Below are positions 15,594-23,720 of a stretch of 50,444 bases of DNA, piece by piece. The position numbers and the translations under genes are program-made. Under the pieces are notes generated by a model, which was not told the DNA's origin, did no database searches, and was given only the letters and a program-made list of their open reading frames with translations. The stretch is from Actinomyces dentalis DSM 19115 (GTDB taxonomy: Bacteria; Actinomycetota; Actinomycetes; Actinomycetales; Actinomycetaceae): NCBI RefSeq assembly GCF_000429225.1, contig NZ_AUBL01000033.1, forward strand, positions 1 to 50,444, in the 5' to 3' direction. Numbering within the stretch: position 1 is the first letter of the stretch; every line of letters starts with the position of its first letter.

Positions 15594-18061
15594 TGCCCTC
15601 CCTGCTTGACGTCCGCCGCACCGCCGCCGCCCTGATCGCCGTGGCCCTGAGCGCCGCCCTGATCGCCTTCGCCTTCATCGTCTCCGACTCCTACACCACC
15701 AGGATGCGGGCCGATGCCCGCCTGTCTATCAAAGGCGCCGATGTGGTGGTCACGGCGGTGGATCTGCATGATGATGGTGAGGTACTGGATGACAATCTGA
15801 TCTCGCAACTGGAGGCTGTTGACGGCGTGGCCTCGGTGCGCGGTGAGCACTGGGATGTCCTTCGACTGGATCTGCCCGAACAACTCACTCGTGCGGTGGG
15901 GGCCACGATCCTGGCTCAGGATGTACCTGCATTGAGTGAGCACACGACCCTGACGGCCGGACGACTACCGCAGGCCGACGGGGAGGTCGCCGTCAACACT
16001 CGCCTGGCCGAGCAGCAGGGCCTGGGCGTGGGGGACACCATTCGCTTGACTGATCACGACCGCACTGTGCGCACCAGTTCGACTGTGGTGGGCATTGTTT
16101 CCCCGGGGGCGGATACCACACTCGATCCCAGCGACGTCATGGTCTACGCCACGCCCAAGCAATTGGCTGCTATGGGGGCGACCACTGCCTACCACTGCCT
16201 GTACGTGAATGCGAAGCCGGGGGTGAGTACCGGCACCCTCGTGAGCGAGGTCGAACGGGTGGTGCACGCCGTTCAGCCCGGCGCCTCCGTGATGGACGCC
16301 GACACTGCTGTAGTCCAGCGTGCTGTCTCCAGTACGTCGGGCGGGGCGACTATGTCTACGATGCTCAATCTGCTGGCGCCGGTATGTGCATTAGTATCCG
16401 CTATTGTCATCACCACGACCTTCACCGCCCTGGTGGCCCGACAGACCCGCACCACCGGACTGCTGCGCTGCATCGGCGCCTCGCGCCGCCAGATCATGGG
16501 CGCCGTGCTGCGCACCGCCGCCCTCACCGGATTGATCGGATCCGTGGCCGGAGCCGGACTCGGAGCTGTGGCCGGGGCCGTTCTCATCCGCTCCGGCGTC
16601 ATCGAGGATCTGGGCGCCGACCAGCTCACCATCACCCCCGCCTCCCTGGCCGTCACCATCGTCCTGGGTGCCGCAGTTACCCTCATCGCCGTCCTGCGTC
16701 CGGCGCGCAGGGCCTCCCGCATCTCTCCCCTGGTGGCCATCACCGGGCAGACCGCTGGCGTCAACCGGACCAGGAAGCGGCCCTGGGCTGCTGTCAGCGG
16801 GCTCGTTCTCATCCTGACTGGCGGCGTCCTCCTCGTGTCGGGGATGACCGGGCACAACCTCTACATAGTGGCTGGCGGCGCCGCCCTCATCGCCCTGGGA
16901 ATCCTGGCGGCTCTGCCCCTGCTGATAGTCCTCATCGTCAGCATCACCGGACGGGTCGGGGCTAAGGGCCGGTATCCTCTCCTTCATCTGGCCGCTCGCA
17001 ACCTAGTTCGCAACCCCGGTCGTTCCACTGCTACCGCCGCCACCCTTCTCATCGGGGTCATGATCGGCTCGACCTTGTTCGTGGGCCTGTTCTCCTTCAG
17101 CTCGTCCTTTCAAAACATCCTGAACCAGGCCTCGCCCACCGACATCACGATCTTCGGGGTAACGCCGCAGACCGACAGTGCTGCCCTGACCTCCACCATC
17201 AGGAGCATTGACGGCGTGCAGGGCACCGTCCTCGTCCCCATCCTCGACCTGACCCAGACCGTGAACGGCAAGACCGAACGGACCGACGTCGCCTCCATCG
17301 ACACCGCCACCATTTCCCCCATTGTTCGCTCCACCGAGGGCCTGGAGGACTTCGACGACAACACCCTTATCGTCGGCGAAATCTATGACATTCCCGACGG
17401 CGCCGCGGTCACCCTCACCGGGCCGGCCGGCAGCGCCACCCTGACCGCCCGCGTCAGGGAGGGCTGGGGCGCTGCCATCACCCCCGCCGCCGCCGAGCGC
17501 CTCAACGGCACCGCTCCCGCCAACGCCATGATGTGGGTGCGCGCCAAGGGCGAAGGACCCACTCAAGCGCTCGAGAGCGCCGTGCGTCAGGCCACCCGTG
17601 GCCAGGATCTCATGGTCAATGACAGTGCCCAGGGACGCGACGCCTTCAGCGATGCGCTCAACCAGATAATGCTCCTCACCTGCCTGGTCATGGGAGCCGC
17701 TCTTATCATCTCTCTGACCGGCCTGGCCAATATCACCGACGTCTCCGTCCTGGAGCGCACCCGCGAGATCGGCGTCCTGCGCGCCACCGGCGCCGACCGT
17801 TCGCAAATCCGCCGCCTCATCATCACAGAGACCATCCTCCTGGCCGTCATAGGCGGAACCCTCGGCATTATCGCTGGAACCGCTCTCGGGGCGGCTGGTT
17901 CACTAGCGGTATTGGGCAACGGCGGACTTGAAGTCGCCATCCCCTGGCTCCCACTGGCCGGACTCCTGGCCATCGCGCTCCTGGTCGGCGCCACCGCCTC
18001 GCTAAGGCCTGCCAGACGAGCCGCCGCCATGATGCCGATCACTGCTTTGGCCGCCGACTGA
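15593..18061 (+). CDS. FtsX/MacB-type ABC transporter permease (copy 3)
   Basis: A protein of 822 residues with the same architecture as copies 1 and 2: N-terminal anchor, sensor domain, FtsX block with TTGLLRCIGASRRQ, a second extracytoplasmic domain and a final FtsX block (VLERTREIGVLRATGAD). The N-terminal 35 residues and the FtsX cores are near-identical to the other copies, but the extracytoplasmic domains and the codon use between them differ (more AT-rich codons around 15720-16400 and 16540-17400). This indicates recombination between conserved ends and variable sensor domains. With the preceding ATPase it forms the only complete exporter in the window. Confidence 0.95.
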   Translation: MPSLLDVRRTAAALIAVALSAALIAFAFIVSDSYTTRMRADARLSIKGADVVVTAVDLHDDGEVLDDNLISQLEAVDGVASVRGEHWDVLRLDLPEQLTRAVGATILAQDVPALSEHTTLTAGRLPQADGEVAVNTRLAEQQGLGVGDTIRLTDHDRTVRTSSTVVGIVSPGADTTLDPSDVMVYATPKQLAAMGATTAYHCLYVNAKPGVSTGTLVSEVERVVHAVQPGASVMDADTAVVQRAVSSTSGGATMSTMLNLLAPVCALVSAIVITTTFTALVARQTRTTGLLRCIGASRRQIMGAVLRTAALTGLIGSVAGAGLGAVAGAVLIRSGVIEDLGADQLTITPASLAVTIVLGAAVTLIAVLRPARRASRISPLVAITGQTAGVNRTRKRPWAAVSGLVLILTGGVLLVSGMTGHNLYIVAGGAALIALGILAALPLLIVLIVSITGRVGAKGRYPLLHLAARNLVRNPGRSTATAATLLIGVMIGSTLFVGLFSFSSSFQNILNQASPTDITIFGVTPQTDSAALTSTIRSIDGVQGTVLVPILDLTQTVNGKTERTDVASIDTATISPIVRSTEGLEDFDDNTLIVGEIYDIPDGAAVTLTGPAGSATLTARVREGWGAAITPAAAERLNGTAPANAMMWVRAKGEGPTQALESAVRQATRGQDLMVNDSAQGRDAFSDALNQIMLLTCLVMGAALIISLTGLANITDVSVLERTREIGVLRATGADRSQIRRLIITETILLAVIGGTLGIIAGTALGAAGSLAVLGNGGLEVAIPWLPLAGLLAIALLVGATASLRPARRAAAMMPITALAAD

Positions 18062-18080
18062 CACAACAGAATTTTCCAAG

Positions 18081-18116
18081 CTTCCCCATCCGGGGAAGGT
18101 GCGCGGAGACCTCCGC
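18081..18116 (+). terminator. Two small hairpins behind exporter copy 3
   Basis: CTTCCCC (18081-18087) pairs with GGGGAAG (18092-18098), and GCGGAG (18103-18108) pairs with CTCCGC (18111-18116). No T-tract follows. They may weaken transcription into the next gene or protect the 3' end of the exporter message; partial read-through is possible because the next genes are co-directional. Confidence 0.4.
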
Positions 18117-18170
18117 ACACCACACAATCCCGGGCGGGACCCGTCTGGAGCACAGAGAAGGACACATCCA

Positions 18171-18344
18171 ATGGATAACCAGTTCATCCGTCGCAGCAAC
18201 AGCCTGACCGACGTCAACCGCAGCTATCGCATGGAGGACGGCCGGCTCACGCCCATGCGCTCCCTCCGCTCCTCCCGATTCCTCCGGTCGCCGCGTCCTC
18301 CCCGGTCCCCCGCTCTGACCGGGGCGGAAGGACGGCCGTCATGA
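18171..18344 (+). CDS. Small Arg/Ser/Pro-rich protein, possible precursor peptide
   Basis: This 57-residue frame starts ATG 18171 with GAGAAGGA upstream and ends in an ATGA overlap with the next gene, which is the best evidence that it is translated. The N-terminal half (MDNQFIRRSNSLTDVNRSYR) looks like ordinary protein or a leader. The C-terminal half is a run of RSxRSP-like motifs. There is no signal peptide, Cys or double-Gly site. I do not recognise a family. Its place between a peptide-type exporter and a hydrolase makes a peptide precursor conceivable, but it may be only a coupling leader frame. Confidence 0.45.
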   Translation: MDNQFIRRSNSLTDVNRSYRMEDGRLTPMRSLRSSRFLRSPRPPRSPALTGAEGRPS

Positions 18345-20344
18345 CGCAAGAGCTCCGGACGGTCCGGGAGGCCCAGGCGGCGGATCCCTCGCCCCGGCGG
18401 CTGCGAAGCGGCCTGAACGCCATGAATGTCCGTATGTTCGTGCACCCCGGCAGCGGCGCGCGGGCCGTGCTCGAGGCACCCGTGTACCGCACCTTCCCCC
18501 GGGCCCGCATGGACCTGCTCAGGTACCGGGCAGTCGCCTATGACCGCCTCGTCGGCGACATCGTCCCCTCCGTGGTGCCGTTCGGATACCTGGGGGTCGT
18601 CGAGGACGGGGATCCCGTTCTCCTCACGGATCGCGCCGCCGGTCCGCCCGTTCCCCGCGGAGCGCGCGGCTGGGTCTTCGCCCATGTGGAGGACGACGGC
18701 CGCGTCGCCGTCGACTCGTGCCGGGCGGCCGGTGCTGACCGGACGCGGTGGGGGACGAGCACGCGGTCCCTGCTCGGACTCCGACCGGATCCTCTTGAAG
18801 GCGCTCGCCTGTGGTCGCTCGGAGACCGCGCGGTGTGGCTCCGCCAGGAGCACGGGCACCGCCGCACCGTCCCCCTGCGCCGCGACGACGCCGAGCCGTG
18901 GCCGCGGGCCCTGGTGGAGGACCTCTTCTTCTCCGCCCTGTGCACCCTCATGCTCGATGACGCGCCCGTTCCCGGCCTGCCCCCCGGCGCCGTCGTCCAC
19001 CTCGACGCGGGGGAGTCGCTCATCGTCGGCCTGGCGGCGACGCCGGAGGAGCTCGCCGCCTTCCTCCGCGAGGACCACGTCGCCCACCACCTGCTCGCCC
19101 CGGCCGGTGCGCAGGCCCCCCCGCGGGTCTCGAAGGTGGGCGACCTTCCACGGGGCTCGGTCGCCCACCGGGTGCTCGACGGGCGTTCCACGCCGGTGTA
19201 CACCGAGCGGCTGGCGGACAGGACCACCTCCTACGCGGTCGAGGACGGATCGATCATCGCCGTCGTCGACGACGGCGTCGATCACTACACGGGCGTGCCC
19301 GGCCGGAGCGGCGCGTGGGTGGAGCGCGGGCGGCCGCGCCTCCTGCGGTGGGAGGGCGGCTCGTGGGAGGCCGACGGCGTCATCGAGAGCCTTCGCCCCG
19401 GTGGCGGCGCGGGCGGCGTCGAGGTCATCACCGCCGCCGGTCCCGCGGCGGTCCCCCTCGCCGAGGCTCCCCCCGGCCCCGAGCCCGATCCCGATTCCGA
19501 CCCCGCCGCCGATGCGTCCCGCCCCCAGGACCGCGTCCTCTGGTGCCCGACGGCGGACGACCCCGTCTCCGGGCGATCCGCCTTCACCGCCACCCGGGTT
19601 CTTTCGGGGCATGTCGTCGAACTCGTCCTCACCGAGTCGGTGCTGGGCGCCGCCCCGCTGGTCTGGTTCGATTCCTCCCGGACGCTGCCGATTCAACTCA
19701 TCGGGTTGGCCGGCGTCGACCTCGGATCCCGCTTCCCCGGCGGTGTCGAGTGGTGCCACGCGACCTCGCGCCCGGTGGTGCGGGTCGGCATCGATTACGA
19801 GGCGCTGTCGCACGCGGATGTCGAGGGACTCCTCGCGCAGTTGCACCGGGCGTGGAACACCGCTCTGGATGTCATCGCCGAAGAGCTTCCGGAGTCGTCC
19901 GCCGCGCCCTTCCTCGGCGGGCACAGTTTCGGGGCGGCGCTGGCCGCCGTGGCCGTGCTCCGCCGTGCGGCCTCGCCGACCGGGGTGCTGCTGCGGAGCG
20001 GGGCGTATGACAGGTACACCACGCCGGGGGGATTCGAGCACGACAATCGCACCGTGGCCTCCGCCCCCGATCTGTACGGCGCCATGACCGTTCTCCCCCA
20101 GGCCCATGCGCATCGGGGGATCCCGTTCCTGATCACGTGCGGGGATTCCGATGAGAACTCCGCCACGACGCCGCAGCAGTCGCTGACCCTCTACGAGAAC
20201 CTCGTGCTGTGCGGCGCGGACGCCACCTTGGCGGTCTTCCCCGGCGAGGGGCATTCCTTCGAGTCACGGCGGGCGATCCTGGAGCGTCGCGACCTCGAGG
20301 ACGAGTGGATGTTCGCGCGGAGCGGAGGTGGGATGAAAAGGTGA
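18341..20344 (+). CDS. Protein with C-terminal alpha/beta-hydrolase (esterase/S9-peptidase-like) domain
   Basis: A protein of 667 residues. The C-terminal part holds a serine-hydrolase nucleophile elbow GGHSFGA (S529), an acid region CGDSDEN and the catalytic histidine in GEGHSF (H638), as in prolyl-oligopeptidase-like or enterochelin-esterase-like enzymes. The N-terminal 430 residues are beta-rich in appearance and unfamiliar, with a Pro/Asp linker (PGPEPDPDSDPAAD) before the hydrolase. There is no signal peptide, so it is probably cytoplasmic. It starts inside the stop of the small protein (ATGA). Such enzymes in natural-product or peptide clusters cut or cyclise peptides or esters; the substrate here is unknown. 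Confidence 0.75.
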   Translation: MTQELRTVREAQAADPSPRRLRSGLNAMNVRMFVHPGSGARAVLEAPVYRTFPRARMDLLRYRAVAYDRLVGDIVPSVVPFGYLGVVEDGDPVLLTDRAAGPPVPRGARGWVFAHVEDDGRVAVDSCRAAGADRTRWGTSTRSLLGLRPDPLEGARLWSLGDRAVWLRQEHGHRRTVPLRRDDAEPWPRALVEDLFFSALCTLMLDDAPVPGLPPGAVVHLDAGESLIVGLAATPEELAAFLREDHVAHHLLAPAGAQAPPRVSKVGDLPRGSVAHRVLDGRSTPVYTERLADRTTSYAVEDGSIIAVVDDGVDHYTGVPGRSGAWVERGRPRLLRWEGGSWEADGVIESLRPGGGAGGVEVITAAGPAAVPLAEAPPGPEPDPDSDPAADASRPQDRVLWCPTADDPVSGRSAFTATRVLSGHVVELVLTESVLGAAPLVWFDSSRTLPIQLIGLAGVDLGSRFPGGVEWCHATSRPVVRVGIDYEALSHADVEGLLAQLHRAWNTALDVIAEELPESSAAPFLGGHSFGAALAAVAVLRRAASPTGVLLRSGAYDRYTTPGGFEHDNRTVASAPDLYGAMTVLPQAHAHRGIPFLITCGDSDENSATTPQQSLTLYENLVLCGADATLAVFPGEGHSFESRRAILERRDLEDEWMFARSGGGMKR

Positions 20345-20411
20345 TGATGAACGTTTGATGAATTAAATATAACAATTTCACCGATTCGTGTCTCTCCGGA
20401 AAGTTCGGGTC

Positions 20412-21011
20412 ATGTCAATCTCAACCTTTTCTCCTGTTATTCTTCATGAAGCATCCTATGTCGACGAGGTGACGCGGTTCGTCGCTCACCGGTACGCCAC
20501 CAGCGGGTACAAGAAGGTCGACGATGCTGACGCCCTCCTGCAAGCGCTTGAGAATGAAGACAGGCTATTGGCCCCATTGTCGACGATTGCCACCATGAAT
20601 GACGACTCCGGGCGCCTGCTGTGCACCGCCCGTGTCATCATTCGGACAAACGCGGAGCATGTCCTTCTCCCTGTTGAACGGGTTTTCGGTTATCGTGCCC
20701 CTCTGGCCGACGGGAGCAGATTGATTGAGATCGCGAGACTGGCCTCCGTGGCGGGCGGCGGGTTCCTCTCGATGCAGGAACTGATGATCGCCTTATACGA
20801 GCATGTTGATCCTGACTCGACGAAGGATGTTGTCGTCGCCTGCCTGGATCACTCCCTGTACAAGAAGATCAGTATGGCGGGGTGGCCCGTGCGCGCGATC
20901 GGGGAGCCGTTGTTCTATTTCGGTTCTGAAACCATTCCAGTAAGGGTCGACCTGAACTCCTTCGAGTCGCTTGTGTTCGAATCGAAACAGGTGAGGTTCG
21001 CGATGAAGTAA
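20412..21011 (+). CDS. LuxI/FeeM-like N-acyltransferase (GNAT fold)
   Basis: A protein of 199 residues. The pattern VERVFGY...LADGSRLIEIARLASV (E107, R109) followed by SMQELMIALYEHV and a later LYKKISMAGWPVRAIGEPLFY resembles acyl-homoserine-lactone synthases and FeeM-type N-acyl amino acid synthases, in which a conserved E-[IV]-[SA]-R-[LF]-A strand lines the acyl-acceptor site. It would make a small N-acylated signal or lipid; the acyl donor cannot be deduced. I choose ATG 20412 with CGGAAAG upstream over GTG 20388. Base composition is visibly lower in GC, including an AT-rich upstream stretch (20355-20390), so this gene probably arrived by transfer. Confidence 0.55.
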   Translation: MSISTFSPVILHEASYVDEVTRFVAHRYATSGYKKVDDADALLQALENEDRLLAPLSTIATMNDDSGRLLCTARVIIRTNAEHVLLPVERVFGYRAPLADGSRLIEIARLASVAGGGFLSMQELMIALYEHVDPDSTKDVVVACLDHSLYKKISMAGWPVRAIGEPLFYFGSETIPVRVDLNSFESLVFESKQVRFAMK

Positions 21012-21108
21012 CAGAATTGCTCGACGGTCGCGTGCCGGACATGCAATTGATTTGCGATCCGACGAGAAGTAGTTAACGATTCCTCTTCTGTAGATTAAGG
21101 ACACGATC

Positions 21109-21489
21109 ATGAACCGCTCCATGCGCAGCGACCTCAGGAAATCGGTGCGAACCGTCCTGTCCTCCCGCGAGGGAGGGATGGATGAGTGGATCCCGCGCCG
21201 AGTGGAACCGGACTCCCGGGAGTCCGACGAGCAGGTCGAGGCCGTGCTGCTTCAGCTGCGCGGTCTGCTGGCCAGGGAGGGGGGCGCCCTCACCGGCGAT
21301 GTGGAGAAGGACGCCGCCGTTGTCCTGGCCGCCCGGCGCCGGGGGCACTGCGTCGACCTGGTCGTCGGCAGGGAGCGGGCGCCCTACGGCGAGGAGGCCG
21401 GCTTCCTGTCCTGGGTCGAGCACAACGGCTCGGTCCTGCTGACAACGGCGCCCGTGCGCCGGCTCTACGAGGAGGTGGCGCGGTGGTGA
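21109..21489 (+). CDS. Small protein of unknown function coupled to the subtilase
   Basis: A 126-residue protein without signal peptide or membrane segment. It is charged, with a helical middle part (DEQVEAVLLQLRGLLAREGG) followed by a more beta-like part (GFLSWVEHNGSVLLTTAP). AAGGA lies 8 bases before the ATG at 21109; an internal ATG at 21178 directly after GGGAGGG is an alternative. Its stop overlaps the GTG start region of the subtilase gene, so the two are translationally coupled and probably work together, for instance as a substrate, chaperone or inhibitor. No family recognised. Confidence 0.65.
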   Translation: MNRSMRSDLRKSVRTVLSSREGGMDEWIPRRVEPDSRESDEQVEAVLLQLRGLLAREGGALTGDVEKDAAVVLAARRRGHCVDLVVGRERAPYGEEAGFLSWVEHNGSVLLTTAPVRRLYEEVARW

Positions 21490-22781
21490 GGACCTGGGGC
21501 CCCGAGGATCCCGGGACCGCCTGCGGACGGTCGACTCCCCCGGTCGTCGCGGTCGTGCTCGCGCTGGCTCTGACGTTCCTCGCGCCCCCGACGGCCGCGG
21601 CCGCCGACACGTCCCCGGGCCCGGACCCCCTCGGGCCCCAGCAGTGGTACCTGTCCTGGAAGGAGGGCGGCACCTCGCCGGAGGACGGGAGGGGAACGGT
21701 CGTGGGGGTCATCGATACCGGGATCGACTCCACCCATCCCGATCTGGATGACGCCTACGACGCCGCCCTCAGCCGCTCGTTCGTCGAGGACCGGTGCAGC
21801 CGGGACCCGTACTGCACCGATCCCGGCCGCGACCTGCTCGGTCACGGCACCGCGGTCGCGGGCATTATCGCGGCGGCGCTCGACGGTCACGGCATCGGCG
21901 GGGCGGCGCCCGGCGCGGACCTCGTCAGCCTGAAGGCCGGCGACGCCTCCGGCTACTTCTCCGCCGACGCGGTCAGCCGGGCGATCCGGTACGGCGCCGA
22001 CGCCGGCCTGGACGTCCTCGTCATGAGCTTCACGGTCGATCCGTGGTTCCGCTACTGCGACAACGCCCCGGGGGACACCGATGAGGAGCGGGCCCGGCAG
22101 CGGGAGGATCGCGCGAAGATCGAGTCGGCCCTGCAGTACGCCTCCGACAGGGGCGTGGTCATGGTCGCGGCGGCCGGGAACGAGAGCTACGACCTCGACG
22201 GCGGCACGACGGACGGTTACAGCGCGGGCCACGCGAGAAGCAGTGGGCGGAGCGTCGACGGCAGCTGCGTCACTCTGCCGGCGCAGTCGGAGCACGTCAT
22301 CACGGTCGGGTCGCTGGACGCGTCCGGCGTCCGCGCCGACTACTCGAACGTCGGAACCGCCATTGACATCGCGGCCCCCGGCGGCGAGCCCGTCTGGTAC
22401 GACCAGGGCAATGCTCCCCACGGCCTCGATTCCGCAATACTCACAACAGTCCCCGCAGAGCTCCTTCGAGATTTCGGGATGCTTGCCGATGACGGGACCC
22501 CCCTGGCCCCCGGAATCCAGTCGGACTGCTCCGAGGGCGTCGATCTGTGCCGGTACTACTGGTACGAGAGCGGGACGTCGTACGCGGCCCCGCAGGTGGC
22601 GGCCGCCGCCACGATCCTTCTGGCCCGGGGCGTGCCCCCCAGTCGGGTGGGGCAGGAGCTGACGGCACTCGCGTCCCCCGTCCAGTGCCCCGCTGAGAAC
22701 GCGAAACTCCCCTGTGCGACGACGTCGACGGGGACGAACACCTGGTACGGTCACGGGGCGCTCAGGCTCCCGCGCGGATGA
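21483..22781 (+). CDS. Secreted subtilisin-like serine protease (S8 family)
   Basis: A protein of about 432 residues, starting at GTG 21483 or 21486 behind GAGGAGG. A signal peptide ends near PTAAAADT. The catalytic triad is D78 (VIDTGIDSTHPDL), H121 (GHGTAVAGI) and S366 (ESGTSYAAP), with the oxyanion Asn in AAAGNES. Several cysteine pairs (DRCSRDPYC, YCDN, QSDC...DLCRY, QCP...LPC) suggest disulfides in the secreted enzyme. There is no C-terminal membrane helix, unlike mycosins of ESX type VII systems, so a free exoenzyme or a peptide-maturing protease is more likely. It is coupled to the preceding small protein. Confidence 0.9.
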   Translation: MVRTWGPEDPGTACGRSTPPVVAVVLALALTFLAPPTAAAADTSPGPDPLGPQQWYLSWKEGGTSPEDGRGTVVGVIDTGIDSTHPDLDDAYDAALSRSFVEDRCSRDPYCTDPGRDLLGHGTAVAGIIAAALDGHGIGGAAPGADLVSLKAGDASGYFSADAVSRAIRYGADAGLDVLVMSFTVDPWFRYCDNAPGDTDEERARQREDRAKIESALQYASDRGVVMVAAAGNESYDLDGGTTDGYSAGHARSSGRSVDGSCVTLPAQSEHVITVGSLDASGVRADYSNVGTAIDIAAPGGEPVWYDQGNAPHGLDSAILTTVPAELLRDFGMLADDGTPLAPGIQSDCSEGVDLCRYYWYESGTSYAAPQVAAAATILLARGVPPSRVGQELTALASPVQCPAENAKLPCATTSTGTNTWYGHGALRLPRG

Positions 22782-22924
22782 TGCCGATCCGTCCGTCGTA
22801 TGCCCTGGCGGGGCCGGGCCGGTTACGGATGTGACTATGACGCCCTGAAATCTGCTGCTCCTGCTCCGACTCGTCAGCCCGTGCCCGCACTGATGGATGA
22901 ACGGAAGTGGGTGTGGATGTTGTT

Positions 22925-23007
22925 CTTCCGTCGTAGAAGAGAGCCGAAGCGTCATCTTCCGTCGTATTCCCTCTGATTCGGATCCGTCACTACAATAAAG
23001 GTCATCA
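22925..23007 (+). promoter_or_regulatory. Conserved exporter-type promoter without a gene
   Basis: CTTCCGTCGTA occurs at 22925-22935 and 22956-22966, 31 bases apart. TACAAT (22991-22996) follows at the same distance as in the exporter promoters, then GGTCATCA in place of GTGCCATCA. Its -10 is the best of the set. Downstream there is no ribosome site or open frame, so either the exporter was deleted or the transcript is non-coding. Confidence 0.6.
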
Positions 23008-23289
23008 GGCCCCATCATCTTTTCAACGCGGTCCCACGGCTCACCCGCCGCGCCGCCCGCATCATCCCCTCGTCGTCCTGATCGGCGAGAGGACCGGCCT
23101 CAAGCGGGCCGAACGCGGGCGGCGCCGAGCCATCGGGATCATCGACGCCGTCTCCGCCTCCCAGACTCAATCCGTCTGAGAACAAGAACTGCCGTTACCG
23201 AGGTTATTCCGGCGGCTACTGCGCCTGGAGGATTGTTTGCCGCTGCTACTGATTCCGGTCGGCGGTGAGCCTTTCTGCCAGGAAGTCCC

Positions 23290-23437
23290 CCGGATCCGCG
23301 GGGGACCGTGTCGGGTCGTCTACTGCGCCTTTTCCGTCTGATGCGCTCTTTCAACCTCCGCTACGCTCCTTTTTCTCGTGCAGTGGAGGGTCAAGAGGCG
23401 TAGCAGAGTAAAAAGGGCGTAGTAGACGCGGGTGCGG
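23290..23437. repeat. Dispersed nested inverted repeat, copy 2 of 2
   Basis: Matches 3768-3910. The outer arms GTCTACTGCGCCTTTT and AAAAGGGCGTAGTAGAC are nearly perfect complements, with an inner GCTACGC/GCGTAGC pair. A small extra hairpin (TCCCCCG, GATCCG, CGGGGGA) overlaps its left edge. Confidence 0.75.
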
Positions 23438-23608
23438 GCGGACCTGTGGGCAGCGTGGTCCGGCGACTCGGAAAGGCGGCTGGCGCGCATCTTCCCCTTC
23501 CGCCCCGCGGCCCTCATCATCATCGCACTCCAGCATGAACCCTGATGAGGAAGACTCGGTGCTCGGGTTCGGCTCCGCATGCTGCATCGGTGCGGGGCCG
23601 CCCCCTTC

Positions 23609-23697
23609 TCCTCCTCATCGAGACGTGCACTTCGCAATCGAAGACAATGGTCAGAACTGGCCGATCGAGAGCGAAGTGCACGTCTCGATGAGGAGGA
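23609..23697. repeat. Dispersed long hairpin repeat, copy 2 of 2
   Basis: Arms 23609-23641 and 23665-23697 match at 31 of 33 positions around a 23-base loop. The core GACGTGCACTTCGC is shared with 5299-5373. It lies 23 bases behind the stop of the reverse-strand response regulator, consistent with a terminator-like role. Confidence 0.8.
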
Positions 23698-23720
23698 CGC
23701 GCCCCTGGCAGGCGCTAGGG

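Larger units (their letters stand above)
22782..23720. other. Intergenic region of 939 bases: orphan promoter and two repeats
   Basis: No convincing gene is present. It holds an exporter-type promoter module (22925-23007) with no intact gene behind it, a nested inverted repeat (23290-23437) and a long hairpin (23609-23697). A short frame ending at 23179 (LIGERTGLKRAE...) without start codon or ribosome site may be the tail of a decayed gene but matches nothing I know. Confidence 0.65.

Noticed and set aside
21483-22781. Subtilase as the mycosin of the type VII system
   Set aside because: It lacks the C-terminal membrane helix, is 23 kb from the secretion motor and is coupled to a different small protein.
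23078-23179. Frame ending LIGERTGLKRAE...SASQTQSV behind the orphan promoter
   Set aside because: No start codon or ribosome site and no recognisable family; too short to call a gene or a named pseudogene.
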